A stretch of DNA of 64,000 nt from Cellvibrionaceae bacterium (GCA_021151615.1 JAGKXA010000015.1:1-64000), one strand, 5' to 3'. Counted from the stretch's first letter, positions 10,894 through 21,421 are shown. Numbers and translations are program-made. Notes: generated from the letters alone by a model not told the origin.

Positions 10894-13143
10894 TTAGTTG
10901 TCCCGGTTAAAAATACTATCCCTAAGCTCACGAAAAATATTGCGGCGACGCGGTTGGCTGTCAGTATTTGATTGATCGTCTATAACACGAACCTGAGGAA
11001 TTTCCTGGACTAAACGAAAGCCGAGATTTTTACGCGCTTTGGTTGCGACGACAGCAATTTGTGAATAGGCTGCGATATTTTCTACCTTGCTGGTAAATGA
11101 ACCGCCATGTACTTTGCGTTTCAGACAGGCTGCTTGTTCTGATGCGGCTATTGTTTTATCGGCGCAATCACCTGCCCATTCTGCAACATTTCCCGCAGTG
11201 TCATGCACACCAAAATCGTTGGGTGGAAATGCACCAACCACTTGGGTTTTGTTATCGAAAACGCTATTCCACCAACTTTTGCAACCAAAGCGGCAATTCG
11301 CGCGCTCATGGGCGTCATCAGGGTTGTTGCCCCACCAATAACTGCTGGTAGTGTTGCCGCGAGCGGCGTACTCCCATTCGGCGGACGTTGGCAGGCGATA
11401 ATTTTTTCCTGTCGTTTTATTGAGCCAATTAATGTAGGCGATTGCGTCATCCCAACTGATATTGATAACGGGGCGTTCACCGCGCCCCCACCCATTGTCA
11501 TCGGGTAGGGCGCGGTTGGTTTCTATCGCGAAAAAGTCATACTCATTAAATGTGATTTCGTAGCGGCCAATATAAAAATCTCTTTCGATAGTAATTGGTT
11601 TCGCACTTTGAGTGTTGGGGTTGCCCATCAAATAGTCGCCGGCTTTTATTAATACCAGCTCGGGTATGGGTAAATTGTTGCTGGTTGGTTGTTGATTATT
11701 TTTTTGCAGTGCAATATCAACAACAGCATTATTTGCATCTAATCGAATCCATTTTTTCTTGGTTGCATAACCTGGATAACTTATTTCCAGTTGATAGGTT
11801 CCCGATGGCAATTCTAATCCCGGTGTATATTTGTCGCGAATATTGAGGATACGCACCCGTGCATCTTTGGGAATCGGATTAACTGTTAGCGGAATTAAAG
11901 ATGCGTCAGCTGCAGTATTGGCTTGCCCGGTAATGCTGGCCCATTGTTCCCGGGCAGATGGCTTTTTATCATTGCTGAAGATATACCAACCTGAAAAAAA
12001 CACTGTGCTGATGAGAAGGATATATACACCTGCACGTCCATAAAACCCTTTATTGGCAAGCACTAAATTAACAGGCGCTAAATTAACAGCCACTAAATTG
12101 ACAGGTACTGAGGTTTTGCTGAGATCCCTCATTACCGGGGAGACACGTGTCGCCAGTTGGGTGTGATTATTATTGGCGCCTGATACAGGTGCAATTTCTA
12201 TTGTGTGGGATGGCAGTGAATCCTGTTTTGTGTTTCGCCCAAAGAAGTGCAATATTTTGTTGCGGATGTAGTGTGCATCCTGAGCCAATAAATTCCCTAT
12301 TTTTTTTAACAGATTTTGGGTGGGTGATTTTCCACCATTGCTATTAAACCGTGACAGCTCTGCCAGATTTTTCAGTTCGTCGATTAACTCGCGTGCAGAT
12401 TGAAAACGGAGTTCGGGCCTTTTGGCGAGTAATTTATCCAGCAGTGATTGCAGAGCTGACAAGTTCACCGGTAATCTTGGCGGTTGCTCATGAATATGTT
12501 TTACGCTGATGGCGAGTGAACTATCCGCGTGAAAAAGTTTTTCGTTGGTGAGCATTTCATAAAGTACAACGCCCAAGCTGTATAAATCAGCGCGGCCGTC
12601 GCTGGCTTCGCCCTTGGCTTGTTCAGGGCTCATGTAGTAGGGTGTCCCTATCACTGTGCCTACTTGTGTCATATTGGCTTTGGATTTAATTGTCCGCGCA
12701 ATGCCAAAATCTGTGAGTACTGGCGAATCATCTTCGCGGAATAAAATGTTTTCCGGCTTAATATCGCGATGCACATAACCCTTGCTGTGCGCGTGTTCCA
12801 ATGCAGCGGCAATTCCTATCGTAATTTTGAGTGCTTGTTCTGGCGCTATTCCCTGTTTGATTTTCTCGTCCAGCGCGCCTTTCGGTAAAAACTCCATGGA
12901 AATGTAGTTAAAGCCTTCATGCCGACCAATATCATAAATTGGAATGATATTGGGGTGCGACAGCTGGCCGATAATATTGGCTTCGCGTTGGAAACGCTGG
13001 TGGAATTCCGGATCCTTATCCAGCGAGGGCTTCATGATTTTTAATGCCACAGTGCGACCAACACTATGCTGTGTTGCCAGAAATACCGTTGCCATGCCGC
13101 CGGCATTAATTTTTTTGATAATGGTATAACCTGGGATTTTCAT
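10894..13143 (-). CDS. Membrane Ser/Thr protein kinase fused to PEGA and formylglycine-generating-enzyme-like domains
   Basis: A 749-residue fusion. Residues 1-275 form a Hanks-type kinase: glycine loop INAGGMATVF, Lys35 in VALKIMK, HRD at 125-127, DFG at 145-147 and SPEQ at 172, so the catalytic residues look intact. A juxtamembrane stretch follows, then one transmembrane helix (about 368-386), a short PEGA-type beta domain (LPSGTYQLEISYPGYATKKKW) and, from about residue 490, an FGE-sulfatase (SUMF1-like) domain (LVLIKAGDYLMGN, RLPTSAEWEYAARG, HDTAGNVAEWAGD). The kinase would be cytoplasmic and the FGE-like part periplasmic. In such fusions the FGE-like domain usually serves as a binding or sensor module rather than a sulfatase activator; no sulfatase gene lies nearby. 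Target unknown. Confidence 0.9.
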   Translation of the reverse strand: MKIPGYTIIKKINAGGMATVFLATQHSVGRTVALKIMKPSLDKDPEFHQRFQREANIIGQLSHPNIIPIYDIGRHEGFNYISMEFLPKGALDEKIKQGIAPEQALKITIGIAAALEHAHSKGYVHRDIKPENILFREDDSPVLTDFGIARTIKSKANMTQVGTVIGTPYYMSPEQAKGEASDGRADLYSLGVVLYEMLTNEKLFHADSSLAISVKHIHEQPPRLPVNLSALQSLLDKLLAKRPELRFQSARELIDELKNLAELSRFNSNGGKSPTQNLLKKIGNLLAQDAHYIRNKILHFFGRNTKQDSLPSHTIEIAPVSGANNNHTQLATRVSPVMRDLSKTSVPVNLVAVNLAPVNLVLANKGFYGRAGVYILLISTVFFSGWYIFSNDKKPSAREQWASITGQANTAADASLIPLTVNPIPKDARVRILNIRDKYTPGLELPSGTYQLEISYPGYATKKKWIRLDANNAVVDIALQKNNQQPTSNNLPIPELVLIKAGDYLMGNPNTQSAKPITIERDFYIGRYEITFNEYDFFAIETNRALPDDNGWGRGERPVINISWDDAIAYINWLNKTTGKNYRLPTSAEWEYAARGNTTSSYWWGNNPDDAHERANCRFGCKSWWNSVFDNKTQVVGAFPPNDFGVHDTAGNVAEWAGDCADKTIAASEQAACLKRKVHGGSFTSKVENIAAYSQIAVVATKARKNLGFRLVQEIPQVRVIDDQSNTDSQPRRRNIFRELRDSIFNRDN

Positions 13144-13278
13144 TTTTATGAATGAAGTAAAAGTACGTCAACAAATGAGTGAGAATCAAGTCGCGCTATT
13201 CTAGCGGAGAAGCCTGAATAAAAACTGGCTGATTTGCACAAATCCTTTTGTGCTGATGTGATGAATAGGTGTAACCGG

Positions 13279-15831
13279 TTATTTTTTGGGAGCAGGGCGC
13301 CCATGTGTTTTATTTCCGAGTGGTTTGTGCCCCGGCGCTTTATGTAATGGAGCTTTACTGACGGGTGCCTTACTGACAGCTGCTTTGTTAATAGATGTCT
13401 TCTTGTTGGTTACCTGGTTGTTCACTGGCTTTTTAGCTGTAGCCTGAGCGGTATGAGCCGGTTTGGCAGCGAGTTGCGCATTGTGTTTTTTGGCGCTTTC
13501 AAACTTGTCGCCAAACGCCTTGGCTTTTTGCACGGCTTTGGCGGCTCGCGCCGCCTGGCCTGCTTTGGCTTTCTGGCGGTGCAGGATAATTTTTTCCGCC
13601 TGCTCATCGGGAATCAATGCTGATGCGCTGGTGCCAATCAAATGCGGTTTGCGCATTTTGCGCAGGGCTTCGCGAATCATCGGCCAGTTAGCCGGGTCGT
13701 GGTAGCGCAACAAGGCTTTTTGCAAACGGCGCTGCTCCAGTGTTTTTGGAATGGCGAGCTTGCCGCTCTTGTAGGTTAATTTTTTCAGTGGGTTGCGTTC
13801 ACTCACGTACATGGCAGTTGCCAGCGACATAGGTGATGGATAGAAGGTTTGCACCTGATCCACTTCAAAATCATTTTTCTTCAACCAAAGTGCCAGGTTG
13901 AGCATGTCTTCATCGCGTGTGCCCGGATGTGCTGCGATAAAATAGGGAATTAAATATTGTTTTTTACCGGCTTCTTTGGAGTACTTTTCAAACATGCGTT
14001 TGAACTCGTAGTAGCTGGTCATTTTAGGTTTCATCATTTGTGCGAGCACGCCATCTTCAGTGTGCTCGGGGGCAATTTTTAAATAACCGCCCACGTGATG
14101 AGTCACCAACTCTTTTACGTATTCCGGATCTTGCACGGCTAAATCGTAACGCAAACCCGATGCGATAGAGATGGTGTGCACGCCGCGAATATTGCGTGCG
14201 GCGCGATACAAATTCGTTGTATGTTTGTGGCTGGTGGTTAAATTTTTGCAAATGGTTGGATGCACGCACGACAAGCGACGACACTTGCTCAGCGTCGGCA
14301 TATCTTTGCAAGTAAGGCGATACATGTTGGCGGTAGGGCCGCCCAGGTCGGAAATGTGACCGGTAAAGCCGGGCACTTTATCGCGAATTTCTTCAATCTC
14401 TTTCAGGATGGATTCCTGCGAGCGGCTCTGGATAATTCGTCCTTCGTGTTCGGTGATCGAACAGAAAGTACAACCGCCAAAACAGCCGCGCATGATATTC
14501 ACGGAGGTTTTAATCATGTCATACGCTGGAATTTTTTGTTTGCCGTAACTCGGGTGAGGTACACGTGCATAGGGCAAATCAAAAACGCCATCCAATTCAT
14601 CGGTTTCCAATGGAATCGGTGGCGGGTTGATCCAGACTTCGCGGCCTTCGTGTTTCTGGATTAACGGGCGCGCATTAAATGGATTGGCTTCCTGATGTAA
14701 AACGCGCGATGCATGGGCATAAAGAATAGGATCTTTGCGCACTTTATCGAAGGAAGGCAGGCGCACATACACTTTGTCTTCGTCGAGCAAATCGCTGCGA
14801 TTTTGCAGCGGCATAGGAATGATGCGAATCGGCTGTGGCTCGTTCGGATCAAAGGCTTTTTCGCTTTCAACACCTTGCGCAGGGCAACCTTGTGTTTGCA
14901 ATTGTTCTGCACCGGGATTTAATTCGGCTATTTGTGCAGCCATTTTTTCCGGATCAAGTTGACGCAAGCCCACTTGCGAATTGTTGATATCGGTTTGTGC
15001 GGCATCCACAACAGATTTGGCGTTGTGTTGATACTCATAAGGATTGGGCAGCTTGTCGATATTGCCCGGCCAATCGATGCGTGTGGAATCAATTTCCGTC
15101 CAGCCAGCGGGCGCTTCTTTTTTGATAACGGCAGTACCGCGAATATTGTCCAGTTCTTTAATGTCTTTGCCTGCGGCGAGTGAATGTGCCACTTCAGCAA
15201 TTGCGCGTTCAGCATTGCCATACAACAAAATATCGGCAGTAGCGTCGATCAAAACCGAGCGGCGCACTTCATTGCTCCAATAATCGTACTGGGCAATCCG
15301 ACGCAAACTCGCCTCAATTCCACCGAGCACAATGGGCACATCTTTATAAGCTTCTTTGCAGCGCTGGCTGTACACAGTCACTGCGCGATCCGGACGTTTG
15401 CCGCCCAGTCCACCGGGGGTGTAGGCATCGTCAGAACGCAGGCGCAGATCAGCAGTGTAGCGGTTGATCATGGAGTCCATATTGCCGGCGCTGACGCCAA
15501 AGAACAGGTTGGGTTTGCCCAAGGCTTTGAATGGCTCGGCGCTTTTCCAATCCGGTTGGGCGATGATCCCCACGCGAAACCCCTGGGACTCAAGGAAACG
15601 ACCAATCACCGCCATGCCAAAACTGGGATGATCCACATAGGCGTCGCCACAGACGATGATGATGTCGCAGCTATCCCAGCCGAGTTGATCCATCTCCAGC
15701 CGGCTCATTGGCAGGAAAGGTGCAGGTTTATAGGTTTTAGCCTGTGCGTGGATATTGGGTTTTTCGTAGGAGAACAGGTGTTTGGCGGTATTCATAGGGA
15801 CTGCATTCGAGGGAATTAAACCAGCCGCCAT
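13279..15831 (-). CDS. ygiQ: YgiQ family radical SAM protein
   Basis: A large radical SAM protein of the UPF0313/YgiQ family. The N-terminal B12-binding-like part ([23 protein letters not shown]) precedes the radical SAM core with the iron-sulfur cysteine motif CFGGCTFCS, then a C-terminal DUF3362-type region ([22 protein letters not shown]). The last 100 residues are a low-complexity Lys/Ala/Pro tail, possibly nucleic-acid binding. The biochemical reaction is unknown for the family. A Met 12 codons in (15795) fits homologues about as well as the longer start used here; neither has a strong ribosome site. Confidence 0.93.
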   Translation of the reverse strand: MAAGLIPSNAVPMNTAKHLFSYEKPNIHAQAKTYKPAPFLPMSRLEMDQLGWDSCDIIIVCGDAYVDHPSFGMAVIGRFLESQGFRVGIIAQPDWKSAEPFKALGKPNLFFGVSAGNMDSMINRYTADLRLRSDDAYTPGGLGGKRPDRAVTVYSQRCKEAYKDVPIVLGGIEASLRRIAQYDYWSNEVRRSVLIDATADILLYGNAERAIAEVAHSLAAGKDIKELDNIRGTAVIKKEAPAGWTEIDSTRIDWPGNIDKLPNPYEYQHNAKSVVDAAQTDINNSQVGLRQLDPEKMAAQIAELNPGAEQLQTQGCPAQGVESEKAFDPNEPQPIRIIPMPLQNRSDLLDEDKVYVRLPSFDKVRKDPILYAHASRVLHQEANPFNARPLIQKHEGREVWINPPPIPLETDELDGVFDLPYARVPHPSYGKQKIPAYDMIKTSVNIMRGCFGGCTFCSITEHEGRIIQSRSQESILKEIEEIRDKVPGFTGHISDLGGPTANMYRLTCKDMPTLSKCRRLSCVHPTICKNLTTSHKHTTNLYRAARNIRGVHTISIASGLRYDLAVQDPEYVKELVTHHVGGYLKIAPEHTEDGVLAQMMKPKMTSYYEFKRMFEKYSKEAGKKQYLIPYFIAAHPGTRDEDMLNLALWLKKNDFEVDQVQTFYPSPMSLATAMYVSERNPLKKLTYKSGKLAIPKTLEQRRLQKALLRYHDPANWPMIREALRKMRKPHLIGTSASALIPDEQAEKIILHRQKAKAGQAARAAKAVQKAKAFGDKFESAKKHNAQLAAKPAHTAQATAKKPVNNQVTNKKTSINKAAVSKAPVSKAPLHKAPGHKPLGNKTHGRPAPKK

Positions 15832-15880
15832 TGTCCCAGAATCGCGGCTGGTGAGACAGTATTAATTTTATTTCAGGTGA

Positions 15881-16150
15881 TTATGAATATTGTTGCAGTA
15901 GAGCTTCATATCCCCCTTCATTCACCGCATTGCTAAAACCCATTGCCAGCAGTGTTTGCTGGGCGATCCCCGAGCGATTCCCTGAGCGACAATAAAGATG
16001 AATCACGGCATTTTTGTCAGTGGTAACTTCACCAATACGCAGGGCGATTTCTTCGTAGGGAATATGGGCGGCGCCTGCAATATGGCCTGCGTTGAATTCG
16101 TCGAGGGTGCGGACATCGATCCAGATGCCGGTGAAATAATTAGTCGACAT
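15881..16150 (-). CDS. Small rhodanese-like sulfurtransferase (PspE/GlpE type)
   Basis: An 89-residue single rhodanese domain: IDVRTLDEFNAGHIAGAAHIPY at the N terminus and the active-site loop CRSGNRSG with its persulfide-carrying cysteine. No signal peptide, so probably cytoplasmic, unlike PspE. It lies between ygiQ and an unknown membrane protein gene, all on the minus strand. Physiological sulfur acceptor cannot be told. Confidence 0.88.
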   Translation of the reverse strand: MSTNYFTGIWIDVRTLDEFNAGHIAGAAHIPYEEIALRIGEVTTDKNAVIHLYCRSGNRSGIAQQTLLAMGFSNAVNEGGYEALLQQYS

Positions 16151-16243
16151 AATGAGTAATTAGCCTCTGGTGGATAGATTTGAAAGGGATGTGTGATGGG
16201 CGCGCAGCATAGCAATCTTGCTGACGGTTATACCAGCCAGAAA

Positions 16244-16272
16244 CAACAACGCCCGCAAAAGCGGGCGCTGTT
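16244..16272 (-). terminator. Terminator after the 16290-16829 gene
   Basis: On the minus strand GCGCCCGC-TTTT-GCGGGCGT is followed by TGTTGTTT, just past the stop of the upstream membrane protein gene. The T tract is interrupted, so efficiency is uncertain. Confidence 0.65.
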
Positions 16273-16289
16273 ATTGCAGGTAGAAGTGA

Positions 16290-16829
16290 TCACACACTGG
16301 CCAGCAAACGGTCGTACTTGCGGCTGAGCATATCGTAGAACTGCTCGCGCACCTGGGTGATGGCGTTTTTCAACGCTGTAATTTGTTCAAGGGAGATATC
16401 CTTGCGACCAACATAAACCTGCTTGCGGTACACGGCGATTTTGGCACCGTATAAACGCAGGCTGCGCTCCAGGTTTTTTTCGCCCAGCATCAATAATTTG
16501 GCTTCGGCTTCCGCCATTTTTTTGAACTCGGCAACCAGCTCGCTATTCACGCTTTCCAGTTCTATGCGGCGCGCCTGCGGCCAGCGCTCGCCAAACTGGA
16601 TAGATTCCACCACCAGTGACGAATATTTGGCGAATATGTGGGTGACTGTGCCCACCTGACTGGAAACCTCTTCCAGAATCTGGATACGACGGTTATCGCC
16701 AGCGCTATTGCTCGTTTGCTGCGGGCCGCTCCGGCGTAGTACTACCCAGGCAGTTACGGCGGCAATCAAAGCGCCGAGGCCGATTTTTATTGAGGTGTCA
16801 GTTATTTGTAAAAACAGCTCGTTATCCAT
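16290..16829 (-). CDS. Membrane-anchored coiled-coil protein of unknown function
   Basis: A 180-residue protein starting at the ATG at 16829, preceded by GAGGGG. It has one transmembrane helix near the N terminus (IKIGLGALIAAVTAWVVLRR) and a long, mostly helical charged part (about residues 45-180) likely to form a coiled coil. No family recognised. It lies upstream of the rhodanese gene on the same strand but is separated from it by a terminator-like hairpin. A longer start at 16907 would add an unlikely 26-residue extension. Confidence 0.65.
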   Translation of the reverse strand: MDNELFLQITDTSIKIGLGALIAAVTAWVVLRRSGPQQTSNSAGDNRRIQILEEVSSQVGTVTHIFAKYSSLVVESIQFGERWPQARRIELESVNSELVAEFKKMAEAEAKLLMLGEKNLERSLRLYGAKIAVYRKQVYVGRKDISLEQITALKNAITQVREQFYDMLSRKYDRLLASV

Positions 16830-16946
16830 AGTGCATTGCCCCTCTGTCAGAAAAACGACGGTTTTAGCGTGATGGAAGGGTATGAGCAAAATCCAGGCCA
16901 GCGCCACATGTTCATTTTATGGCGCTGCCTGGTTTATTGATGGTAG

Positions 16947-18164
16947 CTATTTATGCGGGCCGAGATTGGGGAGCAGGGCGGTAAATATCCCCAATAAGGG
17001 TAAATAGGCGCAGCAGTGGAATACAAAAATGATATCGGTGGCATCGGCCAACCCACCGAGGGCAGCGGCGGATATACCGCTCAAGCCAAAGCTTAAACCA
17101 AAAAATAATCCCGAAATCAAACCGACTTTGCCCGGCACCAGCTCCTGCGCGAATACCACGATTGCGGAAAAGGCCGATGACAGAATAAGACCTATAAGCA
17201 CACTGAACACAGCGGTCCAGAACAAACTGCAGAAAGGTAATAGCAAGGTGAAAGGTGCGGCGCCAAGGATGGAAACCCAAATCACCAGCTTGCGACCAAT
17301 CTTGTCGCCCAGAGGGCCACCAGCAAAAGTGCCGACTGCTACGGCCGCTAAAAATAAAAACAGAAATAACTGTGCGTTTTCTACGGATTGATCGAAGCGC
17401 TCCATCAAATAAAAGGTGTAGTAGTTGCTCAAGCAAGTCATGTACACGAATTTGGAAAAAATAAGTAGGCTTAAAATTGCCAGCGCAGCGATCACTTTAT
17501 TGCGTGGCAATGGGTTGGTTCTTGCGGCGCGCTTGGCGGCGAGATGGGCATGGGTGCGAACCACCCAGCGGCTCACGCTGAATAAAACAATAATGCCCAG
17601 TACCGCAAATGTGGTGAACCAGCCAATGCTGGACTGCCCGCGCGGAATAATAATAGCGGCGGCTAGCAAAGGCCCGAGTGCTGAACCGCTATTGCCACCC
17701 ACCTGGAAAAAGGATTGGGCAAAACCAAAGCGCCCGCCGGATGCCATGCGGGCAACGCGCGAAGCCTCGGGGTGGAAAGTGGAGGAGCCCAGGCCGACAA
17801 ACGCCGAGGCGACCAGTAACCCCGGATAGCTCTCCACAAATACCAACATAATCAAACCAATCAGGGTGAACACCATGCCAGTCGGCAACAGGTAGGGCTT
17901 GGGGTGTTTATCGGTATACAGGCCAACTGCCGGTTGCAGGATGGATGCCGTCATCTGGAACACCAGGGTAATCATGCCCACTTGGGTAAAGCTGAGGTTG
18001 TAGCTGGTTTTCAGCATGGGATAAATCGCCGGTAACACTGCCTGGATCAAATCATTGAGCAGATGTACAAAAGCGACTGCGCTAACGACCGGTAGAATCA
18101 GTTTGTTGGCATCCAACTCGGCAGGCGTAAGGGATTGGTTGGGAATGGGCTCCATTTTGCTCAT
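16947..18164 (-). CDS. fsr: Fosmidomycin-resistance-type MFS transporter Fsr
   Basis: A 12-helix major facilitator protein, about 405 residues from the ATG at 18164. The segments LILPVVSAVAFVHLLNDLIQAVLPAIYPML, GLYTDKHPKP and GLGSSTFHPEASRVARMASGGRFGFAQS are diagnostic of the Fsr/YfdC-type exporters. Homologues expel fosmidomycin and related compounds; the native substrate is not established. It is divergent from the AraC-type regulator gene, with about 130 bases between starts, suggesting local regulation. A longer reading to 18353 would overlap the regulator and is not credible. Confidence 0.9.
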   Translation of the reverse strand: MSKMEPIPNQSLTPAELDANKLILPVVSAVAFVHLLNDLIQAVLPAIYPMLKTSYNLSFTQVGMITLVFQMTASILQPAVGLYTDKHPKPYLLPTGMVFTLIGLIMLVFVESYPGLLVASAFVGLGSSTFHPEASRVARMASGGRFGFAQSFFQVGGNSGSALGPLLAAAIIIPRGQSSIGWFTTFAVLGIIVLFSVSRWVVRTHAHLAAKRAARTNPLPRNKVIAALAILSLLIFSKFVYMTCLSNYYTFYLMERFDQSVENAQLFLFLFLAAVAVGTFAGGPLGDKIGRKLVIWVSILGAAPFTLLLPFCSLFWTAVFSVLIGLILSSAFSAIVVFAQELVPGKVGLISGLFFGLSFGLSGISAAALGGLADATDIIFVFHCCAYLPLLGIFTALLPNLGPHK

Positions 18165-18297
18165 AACAGGGGATAACTCCGCTAGATAAACACCCGGCCA
18201 GTATAAAAGTGCGATAAAAAGCAGAAATGACATAAACTGTCGAATAAGTGACAAGTTAACCTGTGTGTTAATGCTGGTTCGCCGTATTGAGGGTGAG

Positions 18298-19089
18298 ATG
18301 AGTATCGTTGAGCAGCGCAGTCCGGAAGAGTTACAACATGTGCCGCGACCCATAGTGGCCTGGGGTGGGCACTACTCCAGTGGCGACGAAATTCCGCCAC
18401 ATACCCACCCGCGGGCCCAATTACTTTACGCCGTTGAGGGCGTTATGCGGGTGCGCACACCCGACAGTGTTTGGACTATTCCTTCTCATCGGGCGCTTTG
18501 GGTTCCGCCTAATGTTGAGCACCACTCATTCATGATGAGCGATCTGGAAATGCGTACGCTTTATATAAGTGCCGATATTCCGCTTTCGTTCGGCAAAGAA
18601 TGCCGCGCAATTTCAGTCTCAAGCTTATTGCGTGAATTAATTTTGGGATTGCTGGATGAGCCTTCTGAATATCCCATCCCTGGACGTGGTGAGCATTTGG
18701 TCGCATTAATTTTGAGTGAAATTGATCGCGCTGCAACGCAAGCCGTACAAGTGCCCTGGCCGCAAGACCGGCGTTTACAAACGGTGTGTCAGTTACTGAT
18801 GAGTACATCGGGTGCGAATCGCACTATTGAAGAATTGGCGGAATTGGCCGGTGCCAGCGCGCGCACCCTGATTCGTTTGTTTCCTAAGGAAACCGGTTTG
18901 AAATATCGCCAATGGGTGCAGCAAGTGCAACTCGCGGATGCACTGTGCCGGTTGGGGCGTGGGGAAAATATTGCACGTATTTCTAATGCACTTGGCTATG
19001 CCAATCCCAGCGCATTCACCGCAATGTTTAAACGTACCTTTGGTGTGGCACCGAATCAATATTTAAACAAGGCAGCGAATAAAAAATAA
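18298..19089 (+). CDS. AraC-family transcriptional regulator
   Basis: A 263-residue regulator. The N-terminal cupin part (ARC: HTHPRAQLLYAVEGVMRVRTPD, WVPPNVEHHS) senses a small ligand; the C-terminal pair of helix-turn-helix motifs (TIEELAELAGASARTLIRLFPKETG and ISNALGYANPSAFTAMFKRTFG) binds DNA. The start at 18298 follows GAGGGTG. It is transcribed away from fsr, so control of that exporter is the obvious inference. The effector is unknown. Confidence 0.9.
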   Translation: MSIVEQRSPEELQHVPRPIVAWGGHYSSGDEIPPHTHPRAQLLYAVEGVMRVRTPDSVWTIPSHRALWVPPNVEHHSFMMSDLEMRTLYISADIPLSFGKECRAISVSSLLRELILGLLDEPSEYPIPGRGEHLVALILSEIDRAATQAVQVPWPQDRRLQTVCQLLMSTSGANRTIEELAELAGASARTLIRLFPKETGLKYRQWVQQVQLADALCRLGRGENIARISNALGYANPSAFTAMFKRTFGVAPNQYLNKAANKK

Positions 19090-19133
19090 TAAAAGTAGAA
19101 GCGATAAATGTTTTAAATTAATTCAGGCTCCTA

Positions 19134-19394
19134 TTAATTCAGGCTCCTGTCGCCCTGAAAGCGACGTGGATTTTCTTTTAGCGGCTTTAATAATCCCTCC
19201 AAGCCATTCAAACGGATTTCATACATCAGCCCCAATAAGGTACCGAGTTTTCCCTTGGGAAAACCCTCGCGCGCCATCCACAGTAAATAGTGTTCGGGAA
19301 TATCGGCAATCACATGGCCCGCGTATTTACCGTAGGGCATTGGTGTTGTAACCAACTCTTTGAGCAATTCTGGATCAAACGGAAACTCTTCCAC
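19134..19394 (-). CDS. DUF3820 family protein
   Basis: An 86-residue soluble protein with the conserved MPYGKYAGHVIADIPEHYLLW core of the DUF3820 family, whose function is unknown. It begins 2 bases after the yciH stop on the same strand, so translation is probably coupled to yciH. Confidence 0.85.
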   Translation of the reverse strand: MEEFPFDPELLKELVTTPMPYGKYAGHVIADIPEHYLLWMAREGFPKGKLGTLLGLMYEIRLNGLEGLLKPLKENPRRFQGDRSLN

Positions 19395-19396
19395 GA

Positions 19397-19726
19397 TTAA
19401 CCGCCTGCGAGCTTCACAGTAAACCCTCGTTTTTCCAGCTCGGCTTTTAATTTCTCGCGCTGGTCGCCCTGGATTTCAATTACGCCATCTTTCACTGCAC
19501 CGCCAACACCACAAAGCACTTTCAATGTTTTGGCCAGGTCTTTTAATTTGGCTTCATCCAATGGGACGCCGGTGATAGTCGTTACACCTTTACCATTGCG
19601 CCCGGCAGTCTCGCGGCGAATGCGCACTATGCCATCGCCCTGCGGAATAGTTGTCGCTGGTTTTTCTTCTTTGATACGCCCGGTTTCAGTGGAGTAAACC
19701 AGACGGGAGTTTTTTTCTTTGGTCAT
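19397..19726 (-). CDS. yciH: SUI1/YciH family translation factor-like protein
   Basis: A 110-residue protein of the eIF1/SUI1 family. The C-terminal half carries the SUI1 fold (GKGVTTITGVPLDEAKLKDLAKTLKVLCGVGG, IEIQGDQREKLKAELEKRGF). Bacterial YciH can influence start-codon selection in vitro; its role in the cell is poorly defined. Start at the ATG at 19726; the longer open frame to 19843 runs into the divergent hydrolase gene and is unlikely. Confidence 0.92.
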   Translation of the reverse strand: MTKEKNSRLVYSTETGRIKEEKPATTIPQGDGIVRIRRETAGRNGKGVTTITGVPLDEAKLKDLAKTLKVLCGVGGAVKDGVIEIQGDQREKLKAELEKRGFTVKLAGG

Positions 19727-19807
19727 GATGCTATCTCTTGCAAATGCAAGGCTAATTCTACCTGCCAAGGCTGGTAGAATGCGCGCAAATTTAAAGGGGA
19801 ATTGTAT

Positions 19808-20995
19808 ATGTCGATAACCATTAATGGCCACTGGTCTCCCCAATGGCAGCCGTTGGTGGATGCGTTTTCAGCCAATTTCCCCATGGGGGAGGTTGGCGGT
19901 GGAGTTGCGGTGCATTATCGCGGTGAACTGGTGGTGAATATCTGGGCCGGGCAATGTGCTAACAAATTGGCAGGAATTGAACAGCGTGATTGGGATGAGC
20001 AGACCCTGGTCAATATTTTTTCGGCCGGTAAGGGGTTGGTAGCACTCTGCGTGTTGCAGCTTGTAGCGGATGGAAAATTAGCACTGGATGAACCAGTTGC
20101 TCGATGCTGGCCCGAGTTTGCGCAGGCAGATAAGGGGGCAATCACGCTGCGACAGCTTCTGTGTCATCGCGCAGGCATGTCGGCGTTTCATCAGCATATT
20201 GCCAACGAACAGATTTTCGATTGGTCAGCCATGAGCACAGCAGTGGCAGCGGAAGCGCCCTGGTGGCAACCGAATAGGGCGCAGGGTTATTCGCCCTTTA
20301 TGTTTGGTTGGACACTCGGGGAGCTGATCAAGCGCGCCAGCGGTTACGCCAGTGTGAATGATTATTTCCAGGCAAAAGTGGCAGGGCCTTTGGGGGTGAA
20401 TTGCCATTTTGGTGTGCCGGATAATTTATTGCACAGCATCGCCGATACCGGGCCATTAAAGCGCCCGGCAGGTTTACCGAATTTTTCTACGGGTGCCGAC
20501 AGCATTGCGCTGGGCAAAATTATGAAAGCTGATCCGCGCGGGGTAACCAACCGCGCCTTTTCCAACCCCATCAGTTTGATGACGGCCACTAATTCGCGTG
20601 AATGGCGGCAAGCGCAAATTCCGGCGGCGAATGCACATTCCGATGCGCGCGCGCTGGCCACTATTTACGGCACACTGGCTAGTTCCACTGAATTATTAAA
20701 TGAAAGTGTGTTGCCCTTGTGCTGGCAAGAGCAAACGTTCGAGCAGGATCAGACCCTGGGTTTGCCCTTGCGTTTTAGCCATGGATTTATGTTATCCCAA
20801 CACCAGCGCGCCGATTGTCGCTATGGTCGCGGTGAGCGTGCATTTGGTCATCCGGGTGCAGGAGGTTGCGTTGCGTTTGCTGATCCGGATTTTGACCTGG
20901 GCTTTGGTTATGTCACCCATCGCATGGGGCAGGGCCTGTTAATAGATGAGCGTGCGGTGCGCCTAATTGATGCGGTTTATGAAGTTTTGGAGTAA
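19808..20995 (+). CDS. Beta-lactamase-fold serine hydrolase (esterase EstB-like)
   Basis: A 395-residue protein of the class C beta-lactamase/esterase family. The catalytic SxxK is in FSAGKGLVAL; a Tyr-containing motif (YSPFMFGW) and the C-terminal HPGAGGCVAFADPDFDLGFGYV segment fit the fold. No signal peptide is visible, favouring an intracellular esterase rather than a beta-lactamase. The ATG at 19808 follows AGGGGA. It precedes slyX by 4 bases. Confidence 0.88.
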   Translation: MSITINGHWSPQWQPLVDAFSANFPMGEVGGGVAVHYRGELVVNIWAGQCANKLAGIEQRDWDEQTLVNIFSAGKGLVALCVLQLVADGKLALDEPVARCWPEFAQADKGAITLRQLLCHRAGMSAFHQHIANEQIFDWSAMSTAVAAEAPWWQPNRAQGYSPFMFGWTLGELIKRASGYASVNDYFQAKVAGPLGVNCHFGVPDNLLHSIADTGPLKRPAGLPNFSTGADSIALGKIMKADPRGVTNRAFSNPISLMTATNSREWRQAQIPAANAHSDARALATIYGTLASSTELLNESVLPLCWQEQTFEQDQTLGLPLRFSHGFMLSQHQRADCRYGRGERAFGHPGAGGCVAFADPDFDLGFGYVTHRMGQGLLIDERAVRLIDAVYEVLE

Positions 20996-20999
20996 CACC

Positions 21000-21218
21000 A
21001 TGTCTGATTTTCAGGAACAATTAATTGATTTACAAACCCGTGTTGCCTATCAGGAAGACACCCTTGAGCAATTGAATCAAGTGATTACCCAACAGGATGC
21101 GGATATCGTTCAGCTTAAGCAGCAAATCCGTATTCTTGCGCAGCGCTTGGAGGATTCACTGCGTACACAAGGGCAGGGAGGGGAGCAAACCCTGGATGAT
21201 CGCCCGCCACACTATTGA
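21000..21218 (+). CDS. slyX: SlyX family protein
   Basis: A 72-residue coiled-coil protein (QLIDLQTRVAYQEDTLEQLNQVI) ending in the family's short RPPHY tail. The function of SlyX is unknown. The start at 21000 lies 4 bases after the hydrolase stop, so the two are likely co-translated. Confidence 0.9.
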   Translation: MSDFQEQLIDLQTRVAYQEDTLEQLNQVITQQDADIVQLKQQIRILAQRLEDSLRTQGQGGEQTLDDRPPHY

Positions 21219-21421
21219 CCTTTTGTATTGATGAAAAATATGTTTTTATCTTTCGTCAAATGTCTGACTTTTAAATGAGTGGCAGTTGGCGCACTGGTTC
21301 GCATTAAGGACAATTCATGTGAACTAATGCCCCTGCAAGGCTTGTCACCCAAATTCTTGGCTACACTTTGATCTGACAATATGTTCAGTATTGCATTTCA
21401 AACAGGGCCTGCTCACTCACT

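Noticed and set aside
16951..17436. 161-codon minus-strand open frame inside fsr
   Set aside because: Out-of-frame shadow of the intact transporter; no evidence of a frameshift in fsr.
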